Assembly: GCA_002633005.1 (NCBI GenBank)
Contig: NMRA01000444.1
Span: forward strand, 1 to 58,417
Reading direction: 5' to 3'
From: Phoronis australis
Lineage: Eukaryota; Phoronida; Phoronidae
Length of the DNA: 58,417 nt
This document shows positions 12,901 to 28,400 of the stretch, piece after piece. The notes under the pieces are model-generated. The model did not search any database, was not told the origin of the DNA, and was given only the letters and a program-made list of their open reading frames with translations. How positions within the stretch are numbered: the stretch's first letter is position 1; the number at the start of each line of letters is the position of its first letter. The position numbers and the translations under genes were made by a program.

Positions 12901-15900
12901 ATAGCAACGACTTGATCGTCGTTTTTCATTATTGTGTAAAGACATTTTGTAAGATTTTTCATGAGTCACTGACTGCCTTCCTTGGACATTTTACTATTCA
13001 TATAAATCAATCTACTAATTTTCGTATTTTTTATACCATTTATCACTCAAGAATACGACCGACGCCTGCCGCTAAAACCAGCAGCCGTCGCATAAATCAT
13101 TATCTTGATCTAACCTGACAACAAATTCCAAGGATATGCATTATGGTCCGTGGTCGTGGGCTGTACAGGTTGTGATCTATATTAAATGATACCCAAAGTG
13201 GATATGGTGCCTATTAATTCTTTGAAATTCAGCGCTTTCTGTACACATTTGCCCTTGAATGTAGCCTACTATATTCTGGAAAACGCTTCAAGAACGAATA
13301 TTAGAACCCTCTGAAATGAAAGATTTGCAACAAAATTAACATAGATTTCTTGTACAGGTGTTTCGCTTCAGTTGTATGAGTGGTGCTAAAATTATCGTCA
13401 ACGCCTATCGGATTTTATCACCAAAATGTAAAAGGGCCAATTTTATTAAAAATATTCCGGTTATTAACCATTCCATCTAGGTGTAAGGCTAATCTATGTA
13501 ACAAAAATCTGTGATATGCCAAGTTACCACTTTTTCCTGACTTTCTGGTGCAGTCACTCTTGTTGTTCTTTGCGATTAATTACCAACGAATGTCTCAAAT
13601 ACTATATATCAACATGCTACTCTATATTTAGTTGACATCTACAGTTCTACTGCAATAACCTTCAAGGTGATGTATGTGTCCAGAAGTCCGTGTTTTGCAA
13701 ATTTTTCAAGATTCGTAGAATTTTCCGCAAATTTATTTTGATCAAATGGTTTGCTCCAACACCCGACAAGAAGTTTTAGTGCCTTGAGGCAGTAAACACT
13801 CAATATTTGCAATTATCGGTTGTACTACGTTATAATCATGGAATAGTTAGAGACATTTGATCGATGAGCGCTGATTGTTAATGCTTAGTTCTTATCACAT
13901 TGTTCTGAATGGGTATTTACGATGCCCTTCTAATTCACTGTAATTACCAGAGACACATGTGGCAAAAAGGTCAAGCAAAAAAACGGATTCAAAGAGGTGG
14001 TGGCGGTGAAGATCGTGCGCATGCGACTGAAGGAGCGAAAGGGGGTTCATCCAGCCAACGATTAAGACCGTTTGGTGATGAGTCGGGAGGTCAGTAAGGA
14101 GACACTCAAAAATTTTGCTGATTTGGGGCTAAAAAATCCACTAGTCTTTTTCACAAGGTGTACAAGACCTGAAAATGTGAACAATATGCTAGGCTTAAAG
14201 TGTGCACAACATGACTCTAGTACCTCAAAATAAATGAAATTATTATATCTTACTTGATTTCAATGCCTATAGTGCACAGCTCATAAAGAAACGCAAAACT
14301 TGAAAAAATAATAATTATGTAAAACGTCATGGGTTGAACCCAAGTCGTTCACCATACTGTTCGGATTATAGACAAATTGTATAGGGTGAAGTGAAAGCAA
14401 AGTATATTTAGCGTTGAGAAGGTTCGTAAAGGGATGAAAAGGTGTGTTTCAGGAGGCTGCATGACGTTTTACATAATTATTATTTTTTCAAGTTTTGCGT
14501 TTCTTTATGTGGGCACGCAAGTTATGTGAATCTTGTAGGCACACAACAGCCCGATACCCAGCAGTCAGATAAATCCTCATGAAACCCCAAAAAATCAGGT
14601 TTGCTGACAACAATTGTGTAGCAGTCCTAGGTGTACAACGGCAACGAGGAGCGCTTGAAAGACTCTTTTAAAACAAGATGGGCAGCGCGAAAGAGTTGTT
14701 TTTTCCAACTCGTTCACAGTGAGTCTCAGGCAATGAAAACAAATAGCCTCGAGAGATTTACAAGACCAAAGTTTTGTGAACAAAGATCAAATTAAAATTA
14801 GCATGAACATTTATTAGTATACTTAAGTAACGTGCACTGTGTTCAACCAGATGTAAAAAACTCGTGACAAGCCGATGTCTGTTTTGATTTCATTCATTGT
14901 CACCTGATTATTGCTTTCGTATCTATTGAAAACTGTTGGCATGTTTTTCGATTTGCTCTGATTAGAACTACATGTATGAAAGGAAGCAGAAGATAAAGTT
15001 GTTGTTTGCACCGGCTGTCAAAGTTGCTATTCTACTCTTAACTGTTCTGAAGTTAGTGCTGGTGGATAACAATAACTGACTTTCGAAATGTCCGCGGCGT
15101 GTTCAAATTATTCTTGTTTAGTTTTATAATATCTGGAAAAGTAAATATGCAATGTCTGTGGTATCATTAAAATCCATCTTTCCTCTCATTTCTGACTCAA
15201 TGTTGGAGTAATTGCATTCCTTGGTGTCTGGGATTTTTTTATTATACTCTACTCTCATGTCACAGATTACAACGTAATCTGAAACGAAACTGTGTTTACA
15301 GAAAAAAATCGAATATTTATATCATATAACTTTGATTTTCTTCATCAGAAATCTGATGAAAGACATCTTTTTACCTATAGTGTAAGTCTTTGTTTTGTGT
15401 AATGTAAGATTTGTGACGAACGTGAATTCGGCCACATAAACATGTATAGCCTTTTGTCGCAAAAACAGCTTCAGGGGTGTCGAGAAACTATAAGCCCAAA
15501 GTCTTACTTTTTCCATCTTAGCAATTTTGTAAGATCGTCCTTGCACAACACATGGCTAAAATCATCACCTAAACACAGCAATAAACTTCAATAACGCACT
15601 GCGTTGAAACACTCTCACGACTACACCACAACTAGTATGATTCTAAGGATGTTTATCAGTACATGTACATTTACATGTACATTTACATGTACATGTACAT
15701 GTACAAGTACCATGAACTGGCGACCAGACTGCGCAGAATGCCTCAAACCTTTACGAAACTCAAAATGCGTCGTCTCTTCAAACAGGCCTGGTACGTAAAA
15801 ACACACCAAATTCCGTTATCCACAGTGTTTCTCTGTTGCTGAAACAAAATTCAACTTGAGTACAAAGTATTGCTTTACGATTTGTTCACAAAGATTTTAA

Positions 15901-18900
15901 AATTCTATTGATGTCAAAGCATTTTTCTTTTAGTTCCAAATTTCAAAAACAAACGACCTGTCAACTGCTCGTCACTTCACGCATGTTTCTCCCACATTCC
16001 AAGGTCCCTCTCAGAGAACGAAGAAGTCCGAGAAAACGAGGCAAAAGACCACTAAAAAGGCAGGAATTCGGTTAATTCACAATTCATACATGTAGTTCAG
16101 AACCAACCCCTTGTGTTTTGTTCTTTTTGTAATCAGTAAAAGGTTGACATTCTCAAACCTTTGTCCCCCCTATATTTAAGGCTACATGCCCGCATACAAG
16201 GACGTTTGTTAACACACACGTATGCTTGAGTAACTTGAAAAGACTTCAAAAACAACTATTACTTCGATTGCGCACATGAGCGCTGACTCAGCGGATAAAG
16301 TTGCGGACGGTGAGCCCTTTAATGTACAAGTAAAGTACGGTCTTCACGACAACATCCTTTGGTTTCTTAATTGTTATCCATATTGTTCGGAAAAATTTGC
16401 TTGCTCAGCCGTGTTTATGTGTGATGTTTTGCCTTCAGCACAGATTTCCCTTCGTGCATTTGCTTGAATTTTAGAGATGATGTATTAAAAACAAAATAAA
16501 CTTACGATGAAATGTTATTCACCAAAATGATTTCAAGGGACAATAACTTAACAACTTCCGAAATTTGACCCATTCATGTTGAAAAAGTGCCGACTAAGTT
16601 AACAAAGATCCTGAAACAGGTTTACAACCGTTGATGCAAAGAAGAAACAAATTTACCACAGTACTTGGACGCGTTTGAACATCAACATTACCCGTGGTAT
16701 CAGCAGGAACACACCGGTTGATTTTCATTGTGGTCCTTATCAGCAGATGAAGAGGCGGACGACAAAACAGACTCGGCCATAGCATTTCTGCTAGGTTAGA
16801 CGGAATACGCGAAGTCCGTTCAACCATAGTCTATGGTTCAACAAGGAACAGGCGAAATCGTCCCAAAGGGTGACAGCCTTACACATATTTGCCGAAAACA
16901 GTAACATTTTTACCAATGAAATAAAAGTGTAGTAAATTGCACTCAGAAGTGTAAATATACTACCGCAGATTTAGAAAAACGTAATAACGCCTTAGGTGCT
17001 CTGTAAGGACGTGTGAAGGCGCTTGTGGGATCACTAGTACCGTTGTACGACCAAAAAAAATCAATGCCTCGATAATGTTTCAAGTTTTCGTTTTAGTCGA
17101 ACGTCAGTTGCGAGAACTTTTCAAGTAGGTCTTCAGAATCTGTGCTGTCTCCATAATGTTTGCGACCTCCCGAACTGAGTGTGCTTTGTACGAATCCATT
17201 TTCGTGAGCATCATCGCAACTATAAAAACCTACAATACAAACCCAAATTTAAGGTCAATCTGATGCATTCTTTTGAGTCCGCAGACGATTACTACATGTA
17301 AAGATGAACCAAAAAGGATCTCAGTCAACTAAAAATTTGCGTAATGAGTCCTCTTGAAGAACGTTTGACAAAACCCCCAGAACAAACTTACATGATCGAT
17401 GTAACGAGAAAACTGGTAAAATTAATCAATTTCAGCTGCCAGATCACCTAGTTTTAGCACAGAGCACGATGTGGACCGTGCTCAACTGCACGATCTGTCT
17501 AGAGAGACGGAGACTTGGCAGCGATCGCCTGTGGAAAAAAAGCAGAGTGGTGAGTAATTTTATCGCTAGTCCAACAGCTAGACTCACACACTTTCATAAA
17601 GTATATTAAATCTACTTGATATACACTAGAAATGAAAACTCCACGTCCTCATTACGACGACACCACGTTGTGTATTTTCAAGAAACACTTCTCATAGTTT
17701 TTTCAATTTCATTACACGCCAACGTAGTGGACGGCCTACCATCCTCATTTGGGTATAACTACTGATGATGCGCATGCAAAATTATGAGTGCAATATGAGC
17801 TGAAGATTTATGGAACATTGAAGTGAATGGTAATGTATACTAAACCACTATTACATAAGAAATCGATGTTTTATTCGACTGTTACCCAAATTTTGATAGA
17901 CGTCACTTCTGTTCCTATAGCAATCATTGATGGAGCATCTGGCGGAGATTTTCGGTGCGAAGGGGTGCAAGTTACAGTACCGCCAAATGCAACACCTGGA
18001 TCAATAAAAATTGCAGTAGTAGACCAGCCGTTATTAGGGCAAGCAATACATGACAACACGAAAGGCAATGCTTACCTCCATCGTCAGGGAATACAGGTGA
18101 CTCATGGCACGGATGAAAATGCAGTGCTATCAAAACCGGTGGAAGTGCGAGTGTCTGTTAAATCAATATTGGAAGAAGCAGGGGTTCGAGGACTAGACAG
18201 ACCAGATTTTCTTATACATTTGTTTCTGGAAAAAAATGGGACAGTAACCGACTGCAGTTCCGAGAGTCATATCGAGCGACGTGGGCAGGAAATATCCTTC
18301 TGCACCAAGATGTTTGGTTGTTTTCACATTGTGTGGGGTCTCGCTAAAAATGCTGTCAAAACAATCATAGAAACTATCAAAAAGTCATACGTGTGCCACA
18401 TATGCCCGTTCTTAGAAGGCGAAAGAAATGGGTTCATAGTAAATCTATATTGTCATGGCGTAGGCGTGGTGTGTTCTGCTGAAGCTAAACACGATTGTGT
18501 ATTTGAAGGAGAACAGGTGCGCGTGACAGATAAAACTGTGCTCCAGTTTGAAGTTAAATGCAGGTGTATTAAGAGTAGTGGCACGATAAAAATTCCCTCC
18601 AAAAGGTTTGAGCTTCACAGAAGTCGTTGCGAAAGTAAAGGCATACGGTTTTCGGAGGCTGAGCCCGATGTCAAACCACTTGTAGGTGAAAAGGTTCAAC
18701 TGGAGGTGAAGGAGTTAACCTGGGGTAAAAGGCTGCTATACAAAGCTGTGCCGGTTCATGTAAGTACTTTCCAAATTACTTGGGTGCTGTCACGCTTGAG
18801 CACCACGCTTGTGGTATATTACTAGTGTACCATGAGTCCGCATTTCTGGAACTTCGATTAAAACAATTTGACTTGGGAATGGTGGACATGAGATATAACC

Positions 18901-21900
18901 ATTCAATCAACCCTGCTCCCTGATCCAAATTCAGTTTGCTTGATCAATCAGGCTCATAAAAATATGAATTAAATGCTGTAACCCACAATGTAGCAGGCTT
19001 TGCACAGAATCAACCACATAGGGCTATGTAGATACATGTACATTGCGGGTCATAGCGGTTTTTGTGGAAAACCGCTTACAGTGTTACCTGTTTGTCAGTC
19101 TAAGGGTGTATAAGGGTTATGCAACGTCATCTCGCATGATGAAACACAACTCTCAGTCTTAATTGCCAGTTAAATTTTTGCCTGTGTAAATGGTGTTTTA
19201 ATTTCTCTTTCTGAATACTGAGTGGTGCACGGTGGTGCAAGCATCACTTCTGAGAGGAAAATGCATGCATTTGGGATGCAAAATGTTGAACTTATAGAGT
19301 TGTTACGTAATGAGGTGTCTTAAGGGAGAACCGACGTATTTGGAACAATACAACGTTGTGTTGAATGTGATTGTTACACTTAAGGAGGAATTTTTATACG
19401 TTACAGTATAACTGACAAAGTTTAAGCAGAGTAAACCCATACGATAGTGAACATTAGTAGGGGCTTCAAACCAATGGCATTTCACCAAGTTTTGCCACGT
19501 TCTTCCATCTGCTCTGTCCCTTATTTCAAATTATTCCCTTTCGCCTCTTCTTCCGCACACTGTTCGGCGTCAACAACACAAGTTTTCACAAAAGAAAGCA
19601 AATCATAAATCTATTCATACATGTAAACTGTAATAGGTCTGAGGTTTTCACTGGGGCGTGTGTTGCCCTGTTTGACTGATCTACCGAGAAGGGATGGAAC
19701 TGTATTAATAATTATTAATCTGTGTGCAATTTCGATTGGTTATAGGGGCAGTCAGCCTCCGGGACGGAACCTGTTACACCTTTTACACGCCATATTACTG
19801 GTAAGAAAGATTTAAAGTGTTCTTAGGTTGAACTTCATTCCGCTTCGTAGAGTATTCTGGGAAGGCATTATATTGATATAGATTATTGCGAAAAAGGAAG
19901 ATCTCTCGAGACGCAAAACCAAGCGCTTGACAATTAGAATTTTGCGAGTGCGATCGGAAGCTTACTTTCTGGCCTGCCGTAGAAAAGTCTCCTTTATCTG
20001 GAGTGATTCTACGGCAACACTGGAATGTTAAAATATATAATTGTGGATAATATTACCTTTGTTAAAAAATGGGTTTTCTCTGCGAGAGCAGCTCAAATAG
20101 GATTTAGCGGTTCACAAAACACACTCCGGTACTGTGTTCGTCACACAGTGCCCCAATAACTTGACCTCGAAACCAAAAATCTTCGCTCACGGAACGGAAG
20201 CGATCATTTCAAGACGATAATCCAATTTCGGTAAATTCCCAATGTACGAATTAGGTGATCATATAGGCACAAGCCGTATGGCCACTTCGCTAGGTGCGCG
20301 GGTGGGCGTTCAGTAATGCTATGTTAGATGCTAGGCCCTAGCTAAAATGTAGCCAACGCCACGTGTTCTCTTTTAAAATGCGCTGCGATATCTCTCGAAA
20401 TTTTGCGAAGTCTTTCTTTTTAGCGAGGTCGTAGTGTTAGTGAACGGGAGGTATATCTTAGTTCTAGCAAGTACGTCGTGGTCGATTGATGTGTGGTCCG
20501 TTGCTGGGACACACAATCAAAATGTAAAGACCTAAACGTCCACAAGATTGAAAGACAAAAAGAAAAAAATCAGATAGTGAGATATGTAAACAGGATAGAC
20601 AAATTATTCAATAGGAAAAGAGCATTTAGTGGTTCTCGACATGTCGAGAATTAGTAGTAGTACGTGTTTTAGTGTATGCTTTGGGCTAATTGTTACATGA
20701 ATTCTGTCTTAATAAAACATGCAATTTTCTTTATTACGTATGAAAATTACCAGGTGGATATTTTCACGATAGTGAACCGTGAATTTTCGTCCCAACAAGC
20801 AACTCCACTAAGCCTATCAGGTGAATAACACCAATGAGTCATCTTCGCTTGCCCTTGTCACACAGTGAATACTGTCAGCAGAATGTACATGTATACACTG
20901 TGTAATTTCGTAGGGATTTGGGTCTGCGATTTTGCCAAACTTGTACCATTTAACATTTTTGGACTCCAAAAAAGGTTAACTTTCGAAATAGACCTCAAAT
21001 TAGTACTACGGAAATATCCACAGGGTCTTCTCAGGATATACCTTGCAATTACAGCAATTCATATGCACGTACTCCACGGGACGTTTCATTTTTAGCTCGA
21101 ATGCACGCTGTTCTCACATTTCACCCCACGTTACTAAAGTCTAGTGAAAGTTCCGCCAACTAAGAACTTCCGCCTTCTTTGCACATCTGCAGCAAGTACG
21201 AGAAAGTTGTGCGAAGGTTGTTTTGACACAACTATTAATAAGTCAATTTTTTTGTAATCGGGAAAATTATTTTAAAAAATTCGTCGTAAGTCGATACTAA
21301 TTTGAATTTTTGATTTCACAATGAAAATTCTACGACAAAAGAATTTTCTTCCACTGGTTCTGAAACACCAATACAACCTTTGAATAGTGCACCCAGCCTG
21401 TATGACTGGCTACCATAAAAATGAGATAGATTACGTTGCTACATGTTTTTTCTTCGTGTTGACGAACTTAAGCCAGTGAAAACAATCCAGACATGAGCAT
21501 AGGCGGTGACTTTCAAAAGTCAATTCGTTGTCCTGTTTGTCTGTTCTTTCTTACTGCCATCTTTGTTTTGACCATTGTTGATGAAAACTTGAAAGAAGAA
21601 GACCTTCAATATTTGATTGTGCAGGGTATAGTGTGTGATTTATGCTGAATTGTTCAGTAGTTCTTTTAAGGACCATTTCTCAGTTTACACAGCGGTCACT
21701 TTACATTTGACAGAAAAAATGTTCACTTACAGACATTAAATTATAAAGAAACCGATTTTGGACTAGTAGCTTCGTTGCCGTCGATTATTTTTAATCAAAA
21801 ATTTCAAATGATTGAAACGAAAACATTTTTTATATACATATATACACACACACACATATATATATATAGTACAGTGTACATTTAGTTTAGTTTCCATGAC

Positions 21901-22094
21901 AATGCCTTCTGTAATTGCGCTCTTATGTATGCAACCTTATATTCGTGTTTAATGTCATTGTTCTTGTTTCATGTATCTTACACGATAGCGTTTATGATTT
22001 TTAAATTTATTTGCCTTTGAAGACTGATGTATAGTCGAAGTACCGCTACTGTTTTATTATGATATGTTTTGTGCAAAGTTTTATTATATATTTA

Positions 22095-22156
<62 letters not shown>

Positions 22157-22320
22157 CGTGATGCCACTTACACTGGGCGATCTATTATATCAACTACCAT
22201 CCGATGAAAGACACTTGTGTTGACACTACGAAAGTTTGTTGTACAAACTAATTAAAGCAAAGAACAGCTTACTTTTCAATGCAACATGTATAAAAGAAGG
22301 TCTGGTACCCAAATACACAG

Positions 22321-22368
<48 letters not shown>

Positions 22369-22376
22369 AGTTCTCT

Positions 22377-22421
<45 letters not shown>

Positions 22422-25400
22422 GAGTGCCCAAATACGATTTTGTAATAGCATTAATGTATTAGAGAGGCGGACTTAGGGCGGCAGGGCAGGCGGCACGGGC
22501 ACCCACCATTTGACAGACGCGAAAAGTAAAGCACCAAAAGCGCGGGAAACATTGCGTTCATTAATTAACCCCTGTAATTATCATATTGCCGAAAATTGAT
22601 TAGAGAAAATATGGAGTTTTAGTCTGTGTGTGGGGGGCGAAGGGTCCGATTTAGACCAACGTAGTTGTAACTACCTATACTGTATGGCTAAGTAATGTCG
22701 CTCCCGGTCGATATGCTCGTGGTATACCAGGTGGCTGCCAGTGGTGCAGCGCACCACCATCGTCTGCTCCATTGTGCATTTGTTCTTTCAAAGTAAACGT
22801 AAGCTCAGTGACAATGAGGAAACAGAAACTGCTGGTAGCATGTAAATTTTAATCAAATTCTCAGTGTAACAATCAAAATCTCATAATTGTTTATTTGTAA
22901 AACATTAAAACCAAGGCGATTTGCAAATCAAGCGCTAGTTAATGCCATCCCTAAAAACGGATTTGGTCTTTTGGTCAACTGAAGACTGTTTTAATCTTAA
23001 CTTCTGCTACGAACTGTGTGAACACTGCGGAAAAAGCAGGTTCTCGCCAAGGCTGTGGACCATAAAAAAGTTTATCTCCTACAGTACCTCAGTAGTTGAA
23101 GCACTGTGGACAATTGAAGACCAGACGCGCTAGAGTCAATAGTTTGTTTGTTTGAATCCGTACAGTTTCAATAATTATTCAGGTTTAAATCACCTTGCCG
23201 TCGAAGGCTGGTTATACCTAAGAAATCATGAAAAATGCTTGTTTTCAGAGGAGAAAACAAAATCTTACCATGGACGGAAGGGCGTGAAAGCCTCCTCTCT
23301 TTCGGCGCCTCTATAATGGCGGAAAAAATGTTGCCCTCCACTCGATACCCTAGATCCTCCACTGCATAAACTTTGAATCAAAACAGTTCTGAATAAGTTT
23401 ATGCAAGCAGACGACAAAACTAGTCAGCACAAAAGTAAGAGCAGGCGTGCGTTCAGTAGACGCTAGGACCTACGCTAGGGCCTGGCTACAATCTAGTCAA
23501 GGTCACGCGTTCTTATTTAAAATACACGGCAATATCTCACGTAATCTCAAGACGTCTTGCTTTTTAGGGAGGTCCTAGCGTTACTGAACGGGAGACAGAC
23601 CTGTGTACCATAAGCAAAAAATGCAAATTCGTACGGAAATCAAGCCTCCAGTACCCAAGTACGCACGGCCAGGCAAAAATACGCAAATTCAGCAAATTCC
23701 AAAGGGATTATTAATTCACTTGTTTATCGCAGATTTGTGGTCTAAACGGACGGGAAAGGAGGTTTTCAAGTTAGAAATAACAGAACATATTGTAAAATCA
23801 TTATTTTAGCCAAAAAGTTGAGCTACAGACTCGGAAAACTTCCTTCGTTTCATTCTCGAAATAGCCTGATAATCGGCGAATCGCGAGGCCTCTTCTATCG
23901 GTATGCGTGTCACAGGCCTAACCTATAAGCAACAACTTCTGTTATTTGTTGATTACTTACTTCGTTTAATAGTCCTTTTGCGAGTTGATAACAATAACGC
24001 GAGATTACGTGAGATTTAACTGTGACGTCACGGGAAGTAGGGCAAAAGCTTGTTGTTTGGCTCATTTGCCCAATACGTTAGCAGAGTGTGTTCTGTTATT
24101 TTCTTCCACTTTTTGGCCGTTAAGTTCGAAAAATGCCAAACAAGCATTGCTGTTATGGCAAATGAAATTCAGATTCGCACTACAATACGTTCTATCGCGT
24201 TTTTTTTACTAATTTCGTTTCGTGTATTTTAAACGGGCGATAGGCGAAATCCGCTCACTGATTATGTTTTCACCACGTCAAAAATACATTCTACATCTAA
24301 AATTGTCACCTAAAAAGACGCTTACTTTCCCCAGTGGTCCTTTCTGCTTCTAAACATATCTTCGATGAAGCATAGCTACGGGAATTCAATTGACTTTGGC
24401 GAAGAATTCCAACTCCACGTTAAGGTTACTGTTAACTTCAACCGCGCGCGCGATAACCGCAAAGTAGTTAACTGGTCAGGTGAGTATGAGACAAAGGCTA
24501 GCGCGAGACTGAGTGAAGCGTGAGACCTGGCGCGTGACACTTGCAAAATAACATGAGAACATATCAAGTGAATTTGTAAGATTTGTTTTCCTTGGACTTA
24601 TTGTTCGTGATTTCACGTAACTTCCTCAAAATGGCGCACTGTTAGAGAAACTTGAGCGAACCGCGAGGTTTTCATGGATAGGTTCAAGTTATTTGTATCC
24701 AGAGTCAGGGTATGTGTTAATTCATTATAACTCCATGTGCGCATATGCATGTTTCATTTGATTTTATTTGCTGTATTTTGAAGTGAGTCAGTTCTTATGG
24801 GGATAAACTATCGCTCCTGTACGCTTGCGGCATTCGGCCTAGACCGGGTTGAGTTCCAATTTCAGTCCGTTCACAGCTGCGCACAACATAACAAGTTCAC
24901 ATTTTCTTCGTCCATTCACAGTTATTCCACGATCCATCTACCATCTTTTAAGTTGTGATAGCGTTTTAAGCGTAAAATTCACCATAAGAACTCCAGTAAA
25001 ATTTAGCGTGTGTACATGTAGCAATATGGCGGGTTTTGCCCCTTTTCCGGTGACGTCACATTGACTAACGAGAAACTCGCAAGTGAGCTATTCCGGCTAT
25101 TTGCGGCCAATTACATATTGTTAACAAAATGGCAAAGCACGAGAGGTCGCACATTCCGAGCTGTGAAGAAAGTAGCTTCTGAAAGAAGGGAACGCCTGTT
25201 TTGAGACGTTATTCCAAAGAATGACAATGTCTTATTCAAGGGACCGTGGAATTTAGTGACTACAAGTTGTATAGCGTGTTTTTTGCGGACATTGTGACTG
25301 CACTGACTTCGTAGCTTGTTGAACTGACGATAAAACTCGAGCCACAGTCGAGCATGAAGTACGGTGGTACGTGTTCACAGACACTTGCATTGAATAATTA

Positions 25401-28400
25401 TTCAAAACTTTTGTGAATGGTTAAGAAAATATCGGTGCAAAACATTGTCCAGTGCAAATTCATCAGCACATTTTTGCAGATATGTTTTTGTGTTAAGAGA
25501 CGAGGTGTACATAAGGCATGTATTAACATAACTAAGTTCAGTAAGGACATTTTGTGTTGAGTAACAGGATCTTTTCGCTAAGCGCATTGTACTTCAACTA
25601 AACAATTTATATTATTTTGAAAATTGGTGATCAATTCACTACATGTGTTTTAGAAATTGAAACTGTTTGAGAGGCAAGGAAAAGTACCCATGCGCGTACC
25701 CGGGGGGCTTGAATGAGTCCATATGTGCCAAAGTGGGCGAAAAGGTCCCGAGAGAAACCAAAAGTGCGATAAAACTAAAGAGGCAAGAATTTGGCGATGC
25801 TAAGCAGCTAAACTAAGCCCCCTCTTTTTTATTTTTTATTTTTATTTTTTTAGTCGGTAAATTTGTTCTGTACGTGGCGGAAGTCTGCAAATTTACTGGA
25901 TAATCTGCAAATCTGGCGTTCAGAGTACCCTAATGTAGTTTGTAGAGGATAGTGGCATAACATGAGCACAAACCTTTCGAGACATTCAGTTTGAGATAAA
26001 AAAGAATGAGAATTGAAACGAACACTGGAGCTTTCAACTAACAATTAGCAACGTTTGTCGTCTAAGTGTCAGCAGGAAATGTGGTTTGGTGACAAATCTA
26101 TGTAACGTCGCCAAACATGTAGCCAGTCCCCTATTGAAGGAGAAAACTTCTTGTCAAGTTGTTTTTAATAAATTCCGAGAACAGAGTCTTTGCTCCGGAC
26201 GAGGTTGTAACATCTATCTTTATCATTGCGCAATTTATGAATGAATACTCCTCCTCAGAAAACTCTGCTGGTGGCTTAGAGTTTTCTTGCAAAAGATCCT
26301 GTTCCAGACTCGAGAAGTTTTTTGTATGAAGCTCAAATTGGAGACCGTTTGTATTTGAAAATTATTCAGAGTTAGGTAGGTCATAGACTCATTGGCAAAC
26401 AACATTAGTGCCAAGCCGTTGACGATTACACTTACAGGTGTATGTCACCATAGCGACATGTAAAGACCTCTATTTTGAAAAATCATCTTAAAAATTTTTC
26501 AATGGAAACGTCTCCTGTGTCGTCTGGTCTTTTCGAGTATAACAGCAAGTAGTAGAACATTATAATTTAATACTGGAGCATGTGTAACTTGACACAGCGT
26601 TGGATCCTGTGCAAACTAGTAGAAGACAGCTACAGTACCAGCCTGTTAACTTATAATTGTGTCAATTTGTTCTCAGGAATTACGGACCCGGCAACCGAAC
26701 GTCATCACCAGCTGTTACGAGAGATATCTGACCGTCTCATTGAACGGGATTTTGACAGACTAAAGCAAGAGTGTACACGTTGGATAAAGTAAGAAAAGCA
26801 TTTTTATTGTGAATTATACGTGCACCGTGCATGTCTGCTAATAATCGCTACGCTTTAAAGTCCTGCTCTCACACGTTGTTAACCCTTATTAAATAGTTAG
26901 AGAATGTTAAAAGGATCCAAGAAGTACCTACCACATAACTAATACACGATCCGTACTCGAAAAAATTCTAAATGAACGCGCCACTCACGATTCGCACCCG
27001 AAGAACCACCGCCATTTTGAACTTGCCACGAACCCGGAAGTACAATTTATTCAGGAACCCAGGCCGAAAAAACGCCGTCAGTGCGACTGGAGCAGTGCCT
27101 GTACTTTTACCAGCCAGCAAACGGGGATAAAATAATCGACAGGGTGCCTTAATTTTAATAAAATCAAACTACGGAAAATTTTATCGAATTTGCTGATGAA
27201 ATATGGCGAATAAATTTTGACAGAAATTATTTTGCCAGACTCGGGACCGCAGCCTATCGGACCCGGTGCAGATCGAGACCAGACACTGGCGAACGGTAAA
27301 TGCGTGCGGTTGCAAGCTGTTTTGTCGAAATAAAATGGTCAAATCATCAATGCTGCATATATTCAAGGGTAGTTTCAGACACTTGCATGAAATTACTTGC
27401 TGGTTAGTCATTTGTCACACTGCCGTGGCAGACCTTAGTTAGCCTCAGTCACCAGCTACCAGTGAAGACTATCGTCAAAATACACCTTGTTAGTAGGCCT
27501 ATACAGTTTTGCGTGAAGGCTACCCTTAGGCCTAACTCGCTCAAACGAGGTTTATTTAGAACTTGGGTACATCTAGCGAACTGTGCAAAGTTGTTGGCTT
27601 TCAATAGACATTTTCCCAGACTTTATATGAGCGCACCAAGCCTAAAAGAATGGGGGGCTGGAATTTTTGGGAATGTTTATCTTTTACTGTAAGATTCTTA
27701 ATTTTGGTACTTCCTGTCTCTAGTGGAATATTGTCTCATTTTCTACTTTTTTCGAAATTCGTGCTTCTGTGACTGAGGCAGACCTTTTTCTAGTTCTCCA
27801 AAAAGGGGGCTCGTTCGAGCACATAAGTATGACAAGTCCAATACAACATGCTATCATTTTTTATTCATTAACCCAAAATGATTCAAACTTTTAACATAAT
27901 AAGTAACTTAAAATGCACAATACTTTACAACGTTTAGCATTACAAACACTATTCAACAGCAACAGTTTCCATGATATGAAAGTGGACATACATGTAACTA
28001 TTACCATGGTGACGGAATAGTGTTTCCTTACACCAGAATTTGACAAGCATCATTTAAAAAATACGAAGTTGCAAGGAACAAGAATTAGAGGCTTGAAGCT
28101 TCACAATCCAACATAGCTTATTTCTCAAATTAAGATTATTCATATTGTTGACTTGAGCGATAACCTGAATTAAGAAGCAATAAGTTACAAAACATGACTT
28201 GAAAGCAATTGAGACTTAAAATTTTGAAAAATATGAATCATTTTGTGACACCGAATCAAGTCTTGAACAGCAGTTGACAGTCAAACAAAAAACCATTTCA
28301 AAATTATTTCAATTATTTTTTTAGCTTAGTGTAAGATCACCTGAATGGGAAATTTACAGTAAAATAATTCGAATATATCTTATTTTTTTGCACAAAAACA

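Larger units (their letters stand above)
14090..17435. other. 3.3-kb intron
   Basis: It contains the 50-bp inverted repeat and the ACATGTAC minisatellite. A strong acceptor-like site (ttcttttag before 15934) starts an open, basic stretch, but no donor gives the phase needed downstream, so I do not annotate an exon there. Confidence 0.55.
19801..26676. other. 6.9-kb intron rich in mobile elements
   Basis: It holds two 140-bp MITEs (20306 and 23450), three AT microsatellites (22.1-22.4 kb), a diverged transposon end (23209-23364) and a THAP-bearing element (24021-25060). No host exon is seen, and the phases of the flanking exons fit direct joining. Confidence 0.65.

Noticed and set aside
15700-15793. 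Possible exon ending before gtacgt with several Cys codons
   Set aside because: The upstream side is a minisatellite, there is no acceptor, and the frame is not needed by the gene model.
15934-16073. Open basic stretch after a strong acceptor (ttcttttag)
   Set aside because: No donor gives a phase that fits exons 14089 and 17436, which join correctly without it.
16594-16790. Minus-strand start-like sequence [14 protein letters not shown]
   Set aside because: The frame stops after 26 codons, and no downstream exon was found that would support a gene.
22269-22451. Minus-strand open frame rich in Ile and Tyr
   Set aside because: It is a direct translation of (AT)n microsatellites.
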